Of a DNA stretch of 7,638 bases, positions 6,064 through 7,638 are shown in pieces. The DNA lies in assembly GCA_009702645.1 (NCBI GenBank), contig WLHO01000029.1, positions 1 through 7,638 on the forward strand. The letters run 5' to 3'. The notes beneath the pieces are model-generated. The model was not told the DNA's origin and ran no database searches. It saw only the letters and a program-made list of their open reading frames with translations. Position numbers and translations under genes: made by a program. The stretch comes from Actinomycetota bacterium. GTDB taxonomy: Bacteria > Actinomycetota > Actinomycetes > Actinomycetales > Microbacteriaceae. Positions within the stretch are counted from its first letter, which is position 1. Every line of letters starts with the position of its first letter.

Positions 6064-6978
6064 ATGCGATTTGGATTTATGTTCTCCGAGGTTGGCCAAG
6101 GGCTCCGCAGAAATATCGCGATGGTCATCAGCATTATTCTCGTGACGTTTATCTCTTTAACTTTTGTTGGAACCGCTTCGTTGCTGCAGCTTCAGATTGG
6201 CCAGATGAAAAACTACTGGTACGACAGAGCTCAGGTGGCAATTTATCTGTGTACCGATGTTTCTCCGGAGGCCACTTGTCCTAGGGGAGAAGCGTCAGAG
6301 GATGTGAAGACCGAAGTTCAGGAGAGACTTGATTCGCCTACCTTGACTCCATTTATCGAGGAGTATTACTTCGAAGATCACGATCAGGCTTATGCAAACT
6401 TCCAAGAGCAGTTTTCGGGAAATGCCGTTGCTCAGTATGTCCGAGCCGAGCAGCTGAACGAGACCTATTGGGTGAATCTATTTGACCCCAATCAGTCACA
6501 GATCATTACAGAAAGCTTCACCGGACTTGCAGGTGTTGAAGAGGTTCGTGACCAGCGCAGCTACCTTGATCAGATTTTCAACATTCTAAACATCGCTTCT
6601 CTGGCGGCTATTTCCATTGCGGCCCTGATGCTGGTATCCAGTGTGTTGCTTATTTCAACCACTATTCGACTATCCGCATTTTCCAGGCGGCGAGAACTTG
6701 GAATTATGCGACTGGTCGGTGCGAGCAACTTCTCGATTCAGCTGCCTTTCATTCTCGAGGGAGTGGTGGCAGCACTAATTGGAAGCTTGTTGTCTGCCGG
6801 AGCTGTTTTGGGCCTAGTGGCGTTCTTTGTTCAGGGGTTCCTAGCCGAAAGACTTCCTTTCACTAGCTTTGTGAGCCTTAGCGATGGCATGCTTGTAGTT
6901 CCGCTATTAATTGCGGCCGGCATCGTGTTGGCCGCAGTGGCTTCGAGTCTTGCGATTCGACGCTACTTAAAAATCTAG
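6064..6978 (+). CDS. ftsX: Cell division permease-like protein FtsX
   Basis: FtsX is the membrane partner of FtsE and relays ATP hydrolysis to extracellular peptidoglycan hydrolases (RipC in mycobacteria). The 304-aa protein has the standard four-helix layout: helix 1 at about 20-42, a large extracytoplasmic domain (about 45-170), then helices at about 173-200, 228-256 and 276-298. The cytoplasmic RRRELGIMRLVGAS segment (208-221) after helix 2 is the conserved coupling region that contacts FtsE. Two cysteines in the extracytoplasmic loop (C63 and C72) are placed as in other actinobacterial FtsX proteins and may form a disulfide. The ATG at 6064 lies 2 nt after the ftsE stop; only a distant GGAG (6047-6050) precedes it, so coupling to ftsE is likely. 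Its TAG stop overlaps the smpB Shine-Dalgarno. Confidence 0.96.
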   Translation: MRFGFMFSEVGQGLRRNIAMVISIILVTFISLTFVGTASLLQLQIGQMKNYWYDRAQVAIYLCTDVSPEATCPRGEASEDVKTEVQERLDSPTLTPFIEEYYFEDHDQAYANFQEQFSGNAVAQYVRAEQLNETYWVNLFDPNQSQIITESFTGLAGVEEVRDQRSYLDQIFNILNIASLAAISIAALMLVSSVLLISTTIRLSAFSRRRELGIMRLVGASNFSIQLPFILEGVVAALIGSLLSAGAVLGLVAFFVQGFLAERLPFTSFVSLSDGMLVVPLLIAAGIVLAAVASSLAIRRYLKI

Positions 6979-6981
6979 GAG
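6977..6981 (+). promoter_or_regulatory. Shine-Dalgarno of smpB
   Basis: AGGAG overlaps the last two bases of the ftsX stop codon and lies 6 nt before the GTG start of smpB. It fixes that start and indicates that smpB is translated from the ftsEX message. Confidence 0.75.
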
Positions 6982-6987
6982 TCGATC

Positions 6988-7461
6988 GTGCCGAGAGAGC
7001 GTGGCCAGCAAGTGGTGGCCACCAATCGTAAAGCCCGTCACGACTATCACATCGAAGATGTCTATGAAGCAGGCATTGTCCTAACCGGAACTGAAGTGAA
7101 GTCGTTGCGGGCCGGTCGCGCATCCCTGGTGGATGGATATGCAACCATCGAACGCGGTGAAGCTTGGCTTGAAAATGTTCACATCCCCGAGTACACCCAA
7201 GGCACTTGGACTAATCACTCCACTAGACGCAGACGCAAACTTTTGTTGAATCGAGTCGAGATCTACAAGCTGACCGGCAAAATCAAGGAATCTGGTTTTA
7301 CACTTGTGCCGCTCTCTCTTTACTTCAAGGATGGTAAAGCCAAGGTCGAAATTGCATTGGCAAAGGGTAAGAAGGATTACGACAAGCGTCATTCTCTAAA
7401 GGAGCAACAAGATAAGAGAGAAGCCGCCAGGGCAGTGTCCACCAAGGGCAAAGAGTGGTAA
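6988..7461 (+). CDS. smpB: SsrA-binding protein SmpB
   Basis: SmpB binds the tRNA-like domain of tmRNA and brings it to ribosomes stalled on broken messages, where its C-terminal tail occupies the empty mRNA channel. The 157-aa length is standard. Family blocks are visible in order: NRKARHDY (13-20), [20 protein letters not shown] (28-47), [10 protein letters not shown] (65-74), the basic [11 protein letters not shown] (79-89), and the basic tail [23 protein letters not shown] (127-149). GTG at 6988 is the start, set by AGGAG 6 nt upstream. It is the last gene of the ftsEX transcript, and its partner RNA gene ssrA begins 68 nt downstream, the usual actinobacterial arrangement. Confidence 0.97.
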   Translation: MPRERGQQVVATNRKARHDYHIEDVYEAGIVLTGTEVKSLRAGRASLVDGYATIERGEAWLENVHIPEYTQGTWTNHSTRRRRKLLLNRVEIYKLTGKIKESGFTLVPLSLYFKDGKAKVEIALAKGKKDYDKRHSLKEQQDKREAARAVSTKGKEW

Positions 7462-7487
7462 CCCTTCCTTTTGTCAGTTCGCCGCGA

Positions 7488-7493
7488 TAGACT
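7488..7493 (+). promoter_or_regulatory. Putative -10 box (TAGACT) for ssrA
   Basis: TAGACT occurs in the 68-nt gap after smpB and is identical to the putative prfB -10. Initiation would fall near 7500, giving a precursor with a leader of about 30 nt, which RNase P would remove to give the tmRNA 5' end. The -35 region is poor (TTCCTT at 7465-7470, 17-nt spacer). A promoter directly at the mature 5' end is less likely, because the bases 7517-7523 do not form a good -10. Confidence 0.4.
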
Positions 7494-7496
7494 GAA

Positions 7497-7516
7497 AGAC
7501 TGCCGAAAGGTAGTTT
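7497..7516 (+). other. GAAA-tetraloop hairpin in the smpB-ssrA gap
   Basis: An 8-bp stem including two G-U pairs closes a GNRA-type GAAA loop (7505-7508). It is followed by TTTG rather than a U-run, so it is a poor intrinsic terminator. It would lie at the very start of the precursor tmRNA if transcription begins near 7500. A role as leader structure or as an RNA-processing element is inference. Confidence 0.4.
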
Positions 7517-7529
7517 GAAAACTAAACAT

Positions 7530-7638
7530 GGGGATGATCGGTTTCGACGGTTTTTGCAGAAACTGAATGAAGCGGGTCGAGAATGCAGAGTTATCTCGTT
7601 AACGTCCTCTGCAAACTATAGGTGCCAAATCTAAGAGC
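7530..7638 (+). ncRNA. ssrA: tmRNA (ssrA), 5' part; 3' end outside window
   Basis: tmRNA rescues stalled ribosomes together with SmpB, acting first as a tRNA and then as a short mRNA that adds a degradation tag. The 5' end is recognised from GGGGATGATCGGTTTCGACG, the conserved acceptor-stem and D-loop-like sequence of bacterial tmRNA. The arms TGCAGAG (7584-7590) and CTCTGCA (7607-7613) form the first stem of pseudoknot 1. After CTATAGGT the resume codon GCC is at 7624-7626, and the tag begins Ala-Lys-Ser-Lys-Ser before the window ends. An AKSK start is similar to tags of other actinobacteria as I recall them. The rest of the tag (probably ending in ALAA), the later pseudoknots and the 3' acceptor half are not visible. 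Confidence 0.95.

Noticed and set aside
6247..6290. C63/C72 pair in the FtsX extracytoplasmic loop as a novelty
   Set aside because: A cysteine pair at this place is, to my knowledge, common in actinobacterial FtsX proteins.
1..7638. CRISPR arrays, insertion sequences, tRNA genes, phage attachment sites
   Set aside because: No direct-repeat arrays, transposase remnants, terminal inverted repeats or tRNA cloverleafs were seen; almost all of the window is accounted for by genes.

Overview
The window looks like part of the chromosome of a streamlined actinobacterium, most likely a small-genome aquatic member of the Microbacteriaceae (Rhodoluna/Aquiluna type). This rests on four things: the gene order prfB-ftsE-ftsX-smpB-ssrA and the protein sequences are actinobacterial; base composition looks close to 50% GC by eye, low for Microbacteriaceae; intergenic gaps are nearly absent; and several starts look leaderless behind TAGRCT-type -10 boxes. 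The genus-level guess is inference from memory of such proteins, not a search.

Region 1 (1-3065, + strand) is the distal part of a Tad/Flp-type pilus operon. It holds the C-terminal end of the CpaF/TadA secretion ATPase (cut by the window edge), two inner-membrane platform proteins (TadB, TadC), a 52-aa pilin-like protein at 1818-1976, and three small TadE/TadG-like pseudopilin proteins. Genes overlap by 4 to about 20 nt throughout. The one exception is the pilin-like gene, which has a 15-nt gap before it and its own strong Shine-Dalgarno. The order matches the mycobacterial Rv3659c-Rv3654c-type locus.

Region 2 (3005-4216, - strand) is a 12-helix MFS efflux-type transporter. Its 3' end overlaps the last pilus gene tail to tail by 61 bp, and it starts 36 bp from the divergent prfB.

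Region 3 (4253-7638, + strand) is a conserved housekeeping block: release factor RF2 (prfB, no programmed frameshift), the FtsEX complex that couples division to peptidoglycan hydrolysis, SmpB, and the first 109 nt of tmRNA (ssrA), which runs off the window after the first five tag codons (AKSKS). SmpB and tmRNA act together in trans-translation, and RF2 also acts at translation termination. ftsE, ftsX and smpB appear co-transcribed, and ssrA probably has its own promoter.

Nothing here is clearly an undescribed system. The points most worth a second look are the pilin-like protein that lacks the usual Glu/Tyr of Flp prepilins, the 61-bp convergent coding overlap, the prfB stop codon embedded in the apparent ftsE -10 box, and two mutually exclusive hairpins just upstream of tmRNA. 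No stretch over 300 bases lacks a gene; the longest non-coding gap is 7462-7529.
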